From contig JABVXV010000037.1 of NCBI GenBank assembly GCA_013365325.1, forward strand, positions 1-64,000: a DNA stretch of 64,000 bases, read 5' to 3'. Shown one piece after another: positions 22,901-34,500 of this stretch. This DNA comes from Dipetalonema caudispina. Lineage: Eukaryota > Nematoda > Chromadorea > Rhabditida > Onchocercidae. A program made the translations under genes and the position numbers. Each line of letters starts with the position of its first letter. Within the stretch, counting starts at the first letter, position 1. Under the pieces are notes generated by a model that was given only the letters and a program-made list of their open reading frames with translations, had not been told where the DNA came from and did no database searches.

Positions 22901-24130
22901 TACAAAAAGTTTCGTCGTGAACAGTTTTTTTAATATTGGCAGCGCTTAAGAGGCTCTGGAAAATTCCGTGAAAATTATTTAACTAAACGGAACACTGTTT
23001 CAAACATCGAGGTGGGTTTACCAGAATCACTGCTTGCTTTAGTTTCGTTTTGATCTTGATCGTTTTTGTTTCATGTTTCCAATTACAGCTCGCTGTAACT
23101 ATCAGCTATTGAAATGAAAAATCTGAGGAAATGATTAGTCAGTGTTACTCTATTTGTTTTTATTTCCAATTGAATAAGAAGCACTATGAGGAGAACAGAA
23201 ATTAGTAACAGAAATTACCGATTAAGAAATTCATGAAACGAAAGGCCAACAATCAGCAATAGGTTGCAGTTCCTATGAAAAAGATGGTGTTGATTACCAT
23301 TTTGCAAAACGCGACAGTATGGAACAATGGATAAGACAAGGGCGATTCTTGGAATATGGTGAATATAAAGGAAATTTGTATGGTACGCTTGCTGATTCGG
23401 TTCATGCTGTTATCAAGCAAGGTACGATATTACAGATTAAGGATTCAGATTTTTATCAGAAATGGGAAAGACATTAAAAGAAAACGTTATCGTTATGCTG
23501 TTACATTATTTCAGTTCATTTGCAGGTCGCATACCTGTACTGAATACTCATCCTTTGGCACTACGGGTTTTGCGTTCCAAAGTGTTTAAGTCCTTCGTTA
23601 TTTTTGTTAAACCACCGCCGTTTGATATTTTAAAGGTATATTAACAGCAGAGAATTATTTCATTGACCAATTTTTACTTGGATTCGTTCGTGACGCTTCA
23701 AGTCATAACTGCTATAAGCAGTTGGCTAGTTACTTTTGATTTTAATGCTTAAGTTTTCGTAAATTTCGCTATTTGTTTTCAAGAATTTGTATAGATGACT
23801 GTAAGAATATTATGGATATTGAAGTTATTGCATGTCATATTTTTCTAGGAAACTCGACGTCAGCATCGTGCACGGAATTTGCAAGCTACGGATCCTGATC
23901 ACCATGGTGGTATTAATACATCAACACCAGTAGCAGTTCGAGGATTTACAGATTCGGAATTTGAACAAATGATCTCAGCTGGTGAACAGCTTTTCCAGAT
24001 CTACGGACATATGTTCGATCATGTACTGACAAATGCTAATTTCGAAGCTTCATTCGAACAGTTACGGAACATAGTGAACAAATTAGAACATGAGCCAGCA
24101 TGGGTACCTTCCGATTGGGTCGACCAGTAA
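19943..24130 (+). CDS. MPP3/MPP7-like MAGUK scaffold (L27-L27-PDZ-SH3-GK), 11 exons
   Basis: Exons: 19943-19970, 20328-20565, 20735-20849, 21066-21290, 21619-21795, 22026-22191, 22326-22450, 22711-22886, 23270-23421, 23526-23635, 23849-24130. The total of 1794 nt gives 597 aa with all phases matching. Residues ~10-90 fit a first L27 (DDLKRVVVIHRTL) after an Arg-rich segment. Residues ~91-134 fit a second L27 (VSLLSKPIIKSLFSVYD). The PDZ spans ~158-240, with binding loop ALGATI and ARVIAGGVADRSG. The SH3 spans ~258-325 and the guanylate-kinase-like domain ~378-590, ending in WVPSDW. The GK P-loop reads GPPGVGRNE and lacks the catalytic Lys, as in other MAGUKs, so it should bind proteins rather than phosphorylate GMP. 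PDZ sequence and domain order place it with MPP3/MPP7, which act in junction and polarity complexes. The first exon (9 codons) was chosen because its phase-1 donor fits exon 2. It is the weakest part. Confidence 0.88.
20132..20249. promoter_or_regulatory. Cluster of GCGTAA motifs in MAGUK intron 1
   Basis: GCGTAA occurs at 20133-20138, inverted at 20142-20147, and again at 20195-20200 and 20244-20249. The first pair forms the perfect palindrome TGCGTAATTATTACGCA (20132-20148). TTACGCAAT resembles PAR-bZIP and C/EBP-type binding sites. A role as an intronic enhancer close to the divergent promoter is inferred. Confidence 0.4.
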
Positions 24131-26128
24131 AATGATAAGTTGCGGTGATATGTTGCCATACCTTGCCAATTTGTATTGCGTGGTGTGGAGTCTTTTATTT
24201 TCTTTATTATTATGAAATTTGGCTTTCAAATCCAAGATTTTTTCTGAAGATTTTGGTTGTCGAAAAATTCATGATCTATAATTTGGCCACATACTAACAG
24301 TAGGTTTTCAATTGCAGATTTTATCTTTCAGCAGTTATTGGCTGCCGTTCCATGGATGTGATGTATTTTAAGGAGCAACTTATTACATTTCTTATTTCAA
24401 TACGCTGTGTTATAACCAGGTTTTTTATAACTGTGACAGGGAGCAATACATTCATCAGATTAGGCACCAGTAATAATGTACCACAGGTTAAAATAAATAA
24501 AGTTTTAGGGTCTTATGAGTAATCCTTCAGGATTTTCCGGTATTAAAAGAACTAAATCAATTTATTGCCGGTTTTATTCTTGTTTTTCATAGCTACTCTT
24601 TATCTTTTTATTTTTTCTTGATTCTAATTTTGTGCATCTGTGAACATCTGCTTGTTTCCATATGTGAAACGTTCCGTTGTTTTGGTATTCGTTTCATTTT
24701 CATTCCATTTTATATTTGTTCCTGCAGAAGGCCATTACCAAAAATTTTCTGTTTTAAAATAATTTTAACTTCGCCCTGTTCTTTTTTTGTCATAAAAAGA
24801 TTTATAATGAAAAGACTTAATTTTATGAGTTAGGATGAAAAAAGACTGGCGGGAAAAGTTTCGATTAGTAGGACAGAATATAATAGAGCGAAGGATTCTT
24901 AGTGTATTTCGATTTAACTTTTACTCAAAAAATTTTTTTCACAAAAAAAAAAGAAAAAAAAGGAACGTCTAACAACATCTTTGTGATGATCGTGCTAATT
25001 TTTAGCTGTAAGTATGTTGCATCCCTCGCTGATGAGTGCCGAATATAAGATATTGCGGTATATCATTGAGAAAAGGTGCAATCAAATGAAGCATGTATAA
25101 TATGCATTTAAGGAACTTTCCTGCTGCTTTGATTTATTGGTCTATTGTAGGCTCAATTTGATTTTAATCATTTTATTTCTTTCTGAAAATAATATTCCAA
25201 TTATAATTTGATGCTGTTTGTGTTATTGCAGCCGTTTTTCTTGCCATTAAAATTTGAAATGCTAATGTCGACTTATTTTTTTTTAACATTAGGAAAAGTG
25301 AGCTAAAGTTAGTATTAAAAAAGAGGTTGTATTTACTTGTCTAATACCTACTTTGGAGCTCATTTCAAATTAGGGATAAAAATATTCTAAGTAATTAATC
25401 ATTTACCTTTTCGTCTTTATGTAAATAAAGTAAAAGGACGTCATCATGAATATAATATGAGTGGTGGAATTTATCTGACTTTTAAAAACTTCCGGCTTGA
25501 TTAAAGATTCAGTCAATCAATATCTAAGGCTCCAGGAAACTTTATTACATTAGGGGTATTTTATTAGTGATACTGCTACTTTCTCAGATTTTTCGAACAA
25601 CAGTTGAGTTATTTTTAACAATTTCGGTTGTCGTCTACTTCACAATCATCAATAATTTGATTGTTATTTGAGTTTATAATATCAAACAATTTCTTTTTTT
25701 TGGGTCCAGGATACTTACTATATTTCCTTTACCTTTGCTGGTCTGATCGGTAATCAATGAATGATTCATTGAAAAGAAAAAAAAAAAAACACAATTATTT
25801 ACGATAATTAGCAGTCTGATGGATGCGTAGTAGCACCTTCTTACTCTGTTGCAAGCCACCAGGTATATGTTCTGTTGTGTTTCGATATCTTCCTCATCCA
25901 TTATTTTTCTTCCTTAATAAAATAACAACTTCATAAAGTCGGGCTGTGTAGATTGTACGATAAAGAGATCTTGTGGATATATTCTATGAACATAAGAATA
26001 CATATCGATACATACAATACTATGATTTACAAACGAATTTCAATATTAAAGTCCACCAAATATGAAAGATCTTCCTAATTTCCAATCTCCCTAACTGATG
26101 AAATTTGAAGCCTAAATCATCGTTGCTG
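24131..26128. other. Convergent intergenic region with two 3' UTRs
   Basis: This lies between the stop codons of the MAGUK (+) and the serotonin receptor (-). Overlapping AATAAA signals for the plus strand lie at 24492-24501. A minus-strand candidate (TTTATT as read on the plus strand) lies at 25541-25546. The open frames are F/L/I-rich and unsupported. No further gene is seen. Confidence 0.65.
24492..24501 (+). terminator. Candidate poly(A) signals of the MAGUK gene
   Basis: Two overlapping AATAAA hexamers about 360 bases after the stop codon. Confidence 0.45.
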
Positions 26129-28783
26129 TTATCGGTGTTGTGATCGTGGCATTTTGAGAAATAGCAGTCGAGCAAGAATACGTTTGAAAGCTGCTCGAAA
26201 ATCATTGGAAAATACAGTATAGATGATCGGATTAAGTGCTGAATTCAAGTAACCTATAATTTGAATGAAAGTAAATTTTACTGGTTACATTTTTTATCAC
26301 TCTGCATAAATTACGATTAATGAAATTAGAATTTCAAATTTACTAATACTAACCTAACCAGCTGGTAATGGACTCGAGCAATATCGGTATTTGGCAACGA
26401 CATATCGGTCGATATAAAGATATGAGAAAAAATGGTGTCCAACAGGCTACAAATGTTCCAGTAATAATAGCAAGCGTACGCCATGCTTTACGTTCACGTT
26501 TCATTTCTGCATTCTCTTTGAAGCATCCTTTTTTCCTTCTCGTAGAAATGTTTATTTTTCTCTCTTGACTTTTACCATTCACTACGAGATCATCATATAG
26601 TACTTTTTATTTGAGTTTAATTTTATTCGTTCATAAACTTTAATTTCACCTCTACAAGATTCTCACTTTGTAAGGGATCGAGATGAAAATAACAATGATT
26701 GATTGATTATAAAATGATCTATTTCATCTTTCCTGTGAACCTATTTTATCGCTATTATAAGTTTATTTAATTTCTTGCTAATGACTCGACTGTATGCTTA
26801 ATACTTTTTCTTTGTTCCCACTGAATTATTTCAACTGCCAAAGTGTGCTTTTTAATTAAACTACTAATTAGATGGTTTCAATAATGAAAAATCTTCCAAA
26901 TGATAAGGAAAATGAATGAACTCGATTATAAATTACATTGATCCAGATGAGTTTCAACTGCATCAAGTGAGAGTTGTTCTTCAGACGTTGGATTAGTACT
27001 AATTGGAACTTTTTCACTTGTATTTGTCATGTCTCGATTAGTTTCCATTTCTGACTATAAATATTATTTGATAGTATATAATGCATCAAATGATCACCAA
27101 AATGTTCAGATGAATTTTTTATTCTCAATTTTCTTATTTATTCAAGTTGTTGAATTAATGCAAAACTTATAACATTTATTCATTTCCTAAACTACATTAC
27201 TTTATCGGTTGGCGTCATTACTTGTATTAATTATGATTGATATCTTTTGTTGTAACTGTCGTTGGAATGCGTAACATTTCCGCAATGGGAAAGTGAAATA
27301 ATTTAAATTAAAGTCAAAAATTTTTTTTGAAACATTAAATTGTACAATAATATGCTCACCTTCAGAAGGTCCCCACGTTGCGCTTGAGACTTAGCATCCT
27401 TAAACGAATAATTGGCGGTTTTACGACGTTCACGTTCACGTTTGAAACGGCTTTTTGCTGCACGCATAATTTTATAATAAATGGATATAATAGCGCATAA
27501 TGGAATGTAAAAGGCGGTTGCCGTACTAAATATCTGTAATTGGCTTACTCTTTACTTAATAATACTCTTATGTAAACGATGATCAGACATGAAAATATAC
27601 TTATTACTTGTAACATTTCAAATAAATGTTGTCGATCTTTGTTGAAATTCCTTGATGCATATATCAACCAGCTAATTGAATTTAAATGGATTAAGATCAA
27701 GCATTTTTTAATAATTATTTCAGCAATTAACAGAAGTCATATTTGCTTTTACTTCTTTAATATTTTATATTAGGAGTTTTTCCGGTCCAACATTATACGA
27801 CAGTTTCGAGATATATACTTCCGAAATGACAAAAAATTTTTGTGACTTCCAGGAAGTGGTGAATAAAGGAGGAAATTATAAAATTTAAGAAATGATTCTC
27901 CATGAATAATTTACATTGGTCATAATTATTTTCTCGCTTAATTTGATTATGGACCACTTGCTGTCATAAAACTATACCCTGGGCATTCCTAATATCCATA
28001 ATCTGGCCTGGATGATGTACTCTGGCCTAGATGTTCTGCAATCATTCTCCATATCGATCATAAAATAGGAATGGAGTCAATCTTTTACATAAATATAGAT
28101 GCATTATATGTAGGCCTACATCTCATTTTTGGTGATAAAAACAAAATTACATGACATATATCAGTCACTGTCGAAGTAAAAATAAAAAATTTTAAATTTC
28201 GAGAGTAGGCCGTTCTGTTTTGGAGCTTATTTATTATAATTTGAAAACAATTAACTCAGTGCAGTAGCTCTTGTCTTTTTAAACGACCAGCGATTTTCTA
28301 ATCCGTTTTACTAAAGCCATCTTATATCTTTTATGTTCAATTTTTTAATTATAAATTATCTTCTTAAACTTTCCTTCCACCAAAAAAAAGGGAAAAATAT
28401 CGATTGAAAAATTGCTATTGAAAGAAATATATCGTTAGGATCTATTCAAAATGCTTTCTTATCAATTTTATCATATCAGTCCTTTGTGTCATCTCTTCAT
28501 ACATCATTATTTATGCTTTGTAATTGAACAAAAAAAAAGAAAAACATTTAAAAGTATTGAAAAATTTCTCATCAATTAAGGTATATATTTATTTGTTTGA
28601 ATGGAAATAAACTTTGACCTATGCAGCACTTTTTAAAGTTTTACGTTTTACTTTGTTCTTTTCATTACTTTGCATATAATAACGACAAAGGTATCTGTCC
28701 TTGCTAAATCATTTGATAATGTAGTTAAAAGTTAATCAGATATGCAAGTGATATTATTAATTAAACGGATGAAGTCATCAGTT

Positions 28784-28815
<32 letters not shown>

Positions 28816-31592
28816 ACAGACAGAGTTCAGAAATACATTTATTTAATGATATATTAGTAGTGCTATATGCTAAATTTACTTCTACTTCGACTGATAAACC
28901 TATTTGCATATGTGATACGATGTCTTATAAAATAACAACTATTAGAAAGTAGAAAACTTTTGGTGAAGTAGCTTGATAACTTGCCTGATAACTTATTTGT
29001 TGACTAATAAGGCACACATGTTGCTCCATCACCCGTCGATAGAAATCATTATCTTTCCAGCCAAACATTGGAGCCAATGAAATGAGTGATGATAAGAGCC
29101 AAATAATGCCTAACATGCCAAATATACGATATGGTGTGCGATTTTGCACATAGGATACATCCGTAACGCTCCAATAACGATCTAATGCTGAAAAATTGTT
29201 AATTTAGAAATTTTTAGATTACTATTCTTTTTTTATTGTCATGTAATAGTTAATATATGGGCAGAAAAAATAATTTGTTTTACCTATTGCAACTAAATGA
29301 AGGATTGAACTTGTACAGACTAATACATCGATGCTAATCCAGAAATCACATAATTCTACGCCAAATGTCCATACACGTGTTATTGTTGACCAGGCACCTA
29401 ATGGTGTCACTATTACACCTACCTGAAAATTGAAAAAATTGTGAAGTTTGTTTCGAAGGAAATATTTGAAATCATCATTCCCTTAATTTCGACATCCAAT
29501 CTCATCATAATGTAGTTAGTGATTGACAGCGTCAATAAAGTGATCTTCGAACGAAAAGGTAACATAATAAGGGATATAATAATCGGATAAAGCTAAGGAA
29601 ATGATCTAATGACTAACATTTTAAGCTAGTTAAAGGGCAAAAGATCAATTTCGCATGGTGAGAAATTTCGTCTCACGATAATCTTAATTTTCCCTTTTCT
29701 GAACAATGATTCAATTTCTTTCAAAAATTTCAAATTTTAATGTTAATATTGAAAGACTTTTTTAAAATTCAAACTAACTAATAAATCAGCAACAGCGAGC
29801 GAAAATATCAAATAATATTGCGGTCGTGTTTTGAGATCACGCTCAACAAGAATTGCAACAATAACAAATAAATTGCCAATGATACATGCCATAATAATTA
29901 CAACTAAAAGTGCTCCAATGGTTGCCATCTATAAATTTGTGTTAATTTAATTTAGTTCGGTTCAAATTGGTTCAATTTTTAATATAATCTTATTAGATTA
30001 TCCCTTTCTAATTCATTTACAATTTAATTTGCTTCAATTGAATGCTGCAATTGAATCCCTTGTAAATACATAAAATTTATAATCAGTTGTTCTTCTCTTC
30101 ACTTTACCTATTTCTTTGATCATAGTTCAAAATACAAGAACAGTCCTAACTTGTTAAAACATAAATAAATACATCGATCGAATATTATTCTGTTTAAAAA
30201 TTAGACTAATTAATCCTTCATACTTTCCTCTATAAAATGTATTATTATTATTATTTTCATTCTTTTTCATGAAAGATTATTCCATATTAAAGAGTATGAA
30301 TTCTAAATGCGATGGTTGAATTGACAGTTAACATTTTAAACAAATCTTTTGCGCTAATCAATTTTTCGTTTTTCTTCTCATTTGAAGGGTAGGGAAACAA
30401 AAACATAAGCGAAAACAATTTCCTCATATTCCTATTGTTATTTTGAGAAAAATTGAGGCTAAAAGGGTAAAGAAAAAAGGAAAAACAAACTCTGCAAGTT
30501 TGTAGCAGTTAAACAATTGTAAACAAACAAGGAAAAATTATTGATATTCTATTTAAATAAGTTAAAGTATACAGAATTAAATTTAAAGACTAAAACTGAT
30601 TTTTTTTTTTTTTGTTGATAACTGCAAAATAATAGAAGCATTAAATGGAATTATAGCAGGGGACGAAAATAGAACAAAAAATGAAAATCATCGTGCTTAG
30701 TATTTTACCTTTCAATTTTTAATTAGATTATTAATCTTAGTTAGTTTCACGTTTAACACTCATCAGATATCGTTACTGCTAGTCCACATTGAAATTACCT
30801 TATTTTTTTGGCCAAATATTGGGAAGAAATTAACAGGCTAACTAACTATTGGCTAATTTTGAGGATATTCATAATTTGCTATGATGACAATTTTAGTTAG
30901 CATTTCATTGAGTGCCGAAAGGATACTTTCCTCTGTCAGATAATGCATTTGAATTTAGCTTTTTTTTTCTTTGATTTCCTTGTTTTATCCTTAAAAAGGT
31001 ATTCACTGTCTCTGAGGAATCTCCGATAATAGGCAATCATTTCCTATCAATGGTACTTACTACATAAACTGTGTGTATACCACGGATCTATTATGTATCA
31101 CTGATAATCAGTTCATATTCTCCAGTGCATCTGGAAATTTTTGCAATTTTTATGATTTTTAAAATAATCCTTCTAATCCTCTCATATCATTAACATTTTT
31201 AGTATATCATTTGTTAATTAAAATATTTAACACCTTCAGTGAAGATCAATTAATTAGACTTTGCTAACTGAATGGAAGAGAAAGTTCATTCAAAGTATCA
31301 CATTAGGATATTCATGCATTAAATGAAAAACTGTAGCAACGTTACTGAAAACACATCTTTTGCTAATTGTGTCAGAAAATATGTATCGATTTAATAGATA
31401 ACTAAATGAAAAGACGTAAACAAGTGAAATAATAGAAAAATGAAATTAGATATCACTGATTACCTTCATTACATCAGTCGTATCCGTTGCTTCCGTTAAA
31501 TTTAGCATTGCAATAGCGGACGATGAAATAACTTCTTCTTCCAGAGTAAAACTATCGGATAAAGTAGCATTTCTTGTTAAAGTTGATTCCAT
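26129..31592 (-). CDS. ser-4: Serotonin 5-HT1-type (SER-4-like) G-protein-coupled receptor, 8 exons
   Basis: Exons in transcript order: 31592-31464, 29928-29779, 29422-29284, 29187-28985, 27533-27360, 27054-26937, 26581-26354, 26253-26129. The total is 1266 nt (421 aa), all phases match, and intron 4 is GC-AG. The N-terminus has glycosylation sequons NAT and NLT. TM1 ([11 protein letters not shown]) and TM2 (FSLAVADLL) are in exon 2. TM3 carries the amine-binding Asp125 ([14 protein letters not shown]), followed by DRYW at 142-145. Cys118 and Cys198 are placed for the usual disulphide. TM5 has [10 protein letters not shown], aligning Ser210 and Thr211 with the agonist-contact positions of 5-HT1 receptors. 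The third loop is basic. TM6 has CWTPFF (351-356) and TM7 has NPIIY (388-392). The tail is short. The second extracellular loop (GWKDND...ISQQISYQ) resembles invertebrate 5-HT1 receptors, which couple to Gi/o on neurons and muscle. A tyramine or dopamine receptor is less likely. Ligand and orthology are inferred. Confidence 0.87.
28787..28814. repeat. (GA)14 microsatellite in receptor intron 4
   Basis: Pure GA run inside the GC-AG intron of the SER-4-like gene. Confidence 0.95.
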
Positions 31593-34500
31593 CACACAAT
31601 TGTCGTAGCGTAGAAATAAAAATAGACTTTTCCCATAAAATAATTACTCTAACTGCTCACTTGTCACATTAATAATTTCACGATACATACAAATCATTAA
31701 TACGATGAGAAATAAATAATCCCTTTGTTCTTCACTTTCCTGTAAATCGTTATAAAATTTTTTTCTTTATAAATTCAGAAAATTTTAATTTTAGATACGA
31801 ATGCATCATAATGATTCTCTCGCAATTTGTTCAAAACATTTAAAGAGAAGCATACATAATTACATACGAAAGTGCTTAATGAATGATTTGTTCGAAAATT
31901 AAGCCTTCTTTGATAATTATTCATCGGAGAAAAAAACTTATTTCAAAAAATAAATAAACAATAAAATAAATCATATCCCTGAAATTTTATTCTACTCAAT
32001 GCGAAAGTTTAAAATCAATGAAAATATTAAGAAGGATACAATGGAATTTTATTACCTCAAATGGAATACAGTATTTGAAAGAAATTGAAATAAAAAGAGT
32101 AAAGAAATGATAATTGGAATTTACAAACATACGAATTATCTGATTAACATTTGGTGAATTAGGTTATTAGTAATCTAACTTAGCAAAAGTTCGACAATTA
32201 ATATCATTGAGATGTGCTCATGCATGGTCATCTTGCATAGAGAGCATGCAATTGTTGCATGTCACTCTTCTGAATACATTCTAAAAGATAAATTGGAGTT
32301 TTTTGAATTTGTAAAATTTTGTATATATGATGTTAAGAAAAAAAAAAAAAACCGATGATAAAAATGAAAGAAACACTTTGCTTAATTAAGTCGATATTTT
32401 AGAAAAAAATTTTTGTTGAGGTTGCCCAAACATTATGAATGTTTAATTTGATTTTAGGCACCTATAGGAACACGAAATCAGTTGCTTTTAACCCTTCTTC
32501 TTCTCCTGTCACAACTACTACTTCTAATTCAAAGTATAATCCATTATCCGACTAACTGAATAAATTCTGAGTGCATCTGTTTCTATCAAGAGATAATTTG
32601 ACTCAAAACTGATTTAAGTAGTCAATGCTTTAAGATAAACAGAAAGACTGAAATTGATATATAAAGTGGGAAAAGTATGAAGTTGTGAAATTTTAATTGG
32701 AAACAAAGGAAGAATAGAATAATTCCTTTCACATTAATTAAATTTTGATTTTCGAATCTTTCTATCATTTACTCTGCCTCAAAATGACAATCTCAATTTT
32801 TAATAAAAATAATTGGAATGGAAAAAAAAATGTACATATAAATTAGCAATGATAGTTAAGAAAGAATGAAAGAATGATTATACGATGTTTATTTTAATAT
32901 TTTAATTTTAATTTTATAGCAAACATTTAAAAGCTTTGAAAATCTCATCGAATCTTTCCAGTATTTAACAAAAGTCATAGTATAAATATGAAAAAAAAAA
33001 AAAAATTTTTTTTCCGGTGACATTTCCTGTCATATTAAAATGTTAAATACATGGCGCATTTATGAGGTTAGAAAAGATTGCAATTCCATAGCTTTTATAG
33101 CTTTGAAAATTTCTTTTTTTTTTCCATTCTTTTTTTCATTTACTTTCAATTTTTTTATCTTTTTCGTCTCGAAGTTATCGAAGCTAATAATCAAGAATTA
33201 TTAGATAGATTGCATAGAAATAAATGTTTGAGCAGAGAAATCAATATGCTGCTTTGTTAATCATGCAATTATATTAAGCTATGCGGGATGTTTGGTTATT
33301 TGGATGAGAAATTTAACTGGGTGCAAAGGTATCGTGACCTTTATTCATATGGAATCAAATTATCACTATTCGATTTAATGGAGTTGTCTGCTAAATCGTT
33401 TCTTCTAGTTGGAACAATTATGCATATGGATCTTTTTAAAAAGATTTAAGCACAAAAGATCAAATTATACTGTTCAATCTATCTAGTAAATAGCTATCAT
33501 TCAAATGCACCATCATAAAAATTACAAATTTGACAAAAAAAAGATGTACAAACAATTGAAATTTAATATCCTCTTCGGTTTTGTTTCTAAGTAGGAATAA
33601 ATTTTGAATGAAATCTAAGCACTTATAATTTGCATTACCTGCGTATTTACTACACTTTTTGATTTTGCCTTTTTTTTTTTTGTTGTTGATTTTGATGATT
33701 TTATTTGATCTTTGTACTAATTTTAAAACGTCAAAGGATCAAATTTCCTGAATTGCTAGTTTGTTTACGTATTGAATGTTTTATCATAGATTAAATTAAA
33801 TTCGATTATATTAAATGATGATTGTAGTGGATAACCTTTTCTGCTTAGTTCTCTTCTGCTGTGACCTCGTAGTTTCATTGTACATGCTTGGATAATTTAT
33901 GCTCTCAAAAATAAAAATATTTTGAAAAGGAATTAATTTAGAAAGTAAGAAAATGAAAGAGATTTGAACAAATGTGAATTGGAAATTAAAATAGGAAGAT
34001 TGCTTGCAACTTAGTCCAAAAAACAATTCTCGTTCGTCCATACTTTCTTAGAATGATAAACACATAAACATAAGCAATCAAACAATATGAAAAAAAAAAA
34101 AAAATTAGATTCATGCATTCAGCATACTATAGGCTACTGTTAACATCAAGAAAATGGCCTAGTTACTTCAACTAAATATGATGATGGTAGTATACTAGCT
34201 TAAGGTTGCTGTTCCAAAACAATGCTTATAATGTGAGATAAAACAAAAGCTAATATTTAAATATGAGAAAATATGAGCATTTCGAAATAGGGATAAAATT
34301 TGGCTTTATCCAAAATAAAAGAATGAAGACGGAGAATGCCTAAAGGTATTAGAGACTACAACTAAAGTTTTTTGTTTTTTTTTCTTCGCTCTATTGCTTT
34401 GGCTTTATCATACTAAGAACCACCGCATTGAAAGCTCAAGCAATTGTTGATAGTTGCTACATTATTTTTTAATGAGATGTTACTACAACAAGACAGAGTG

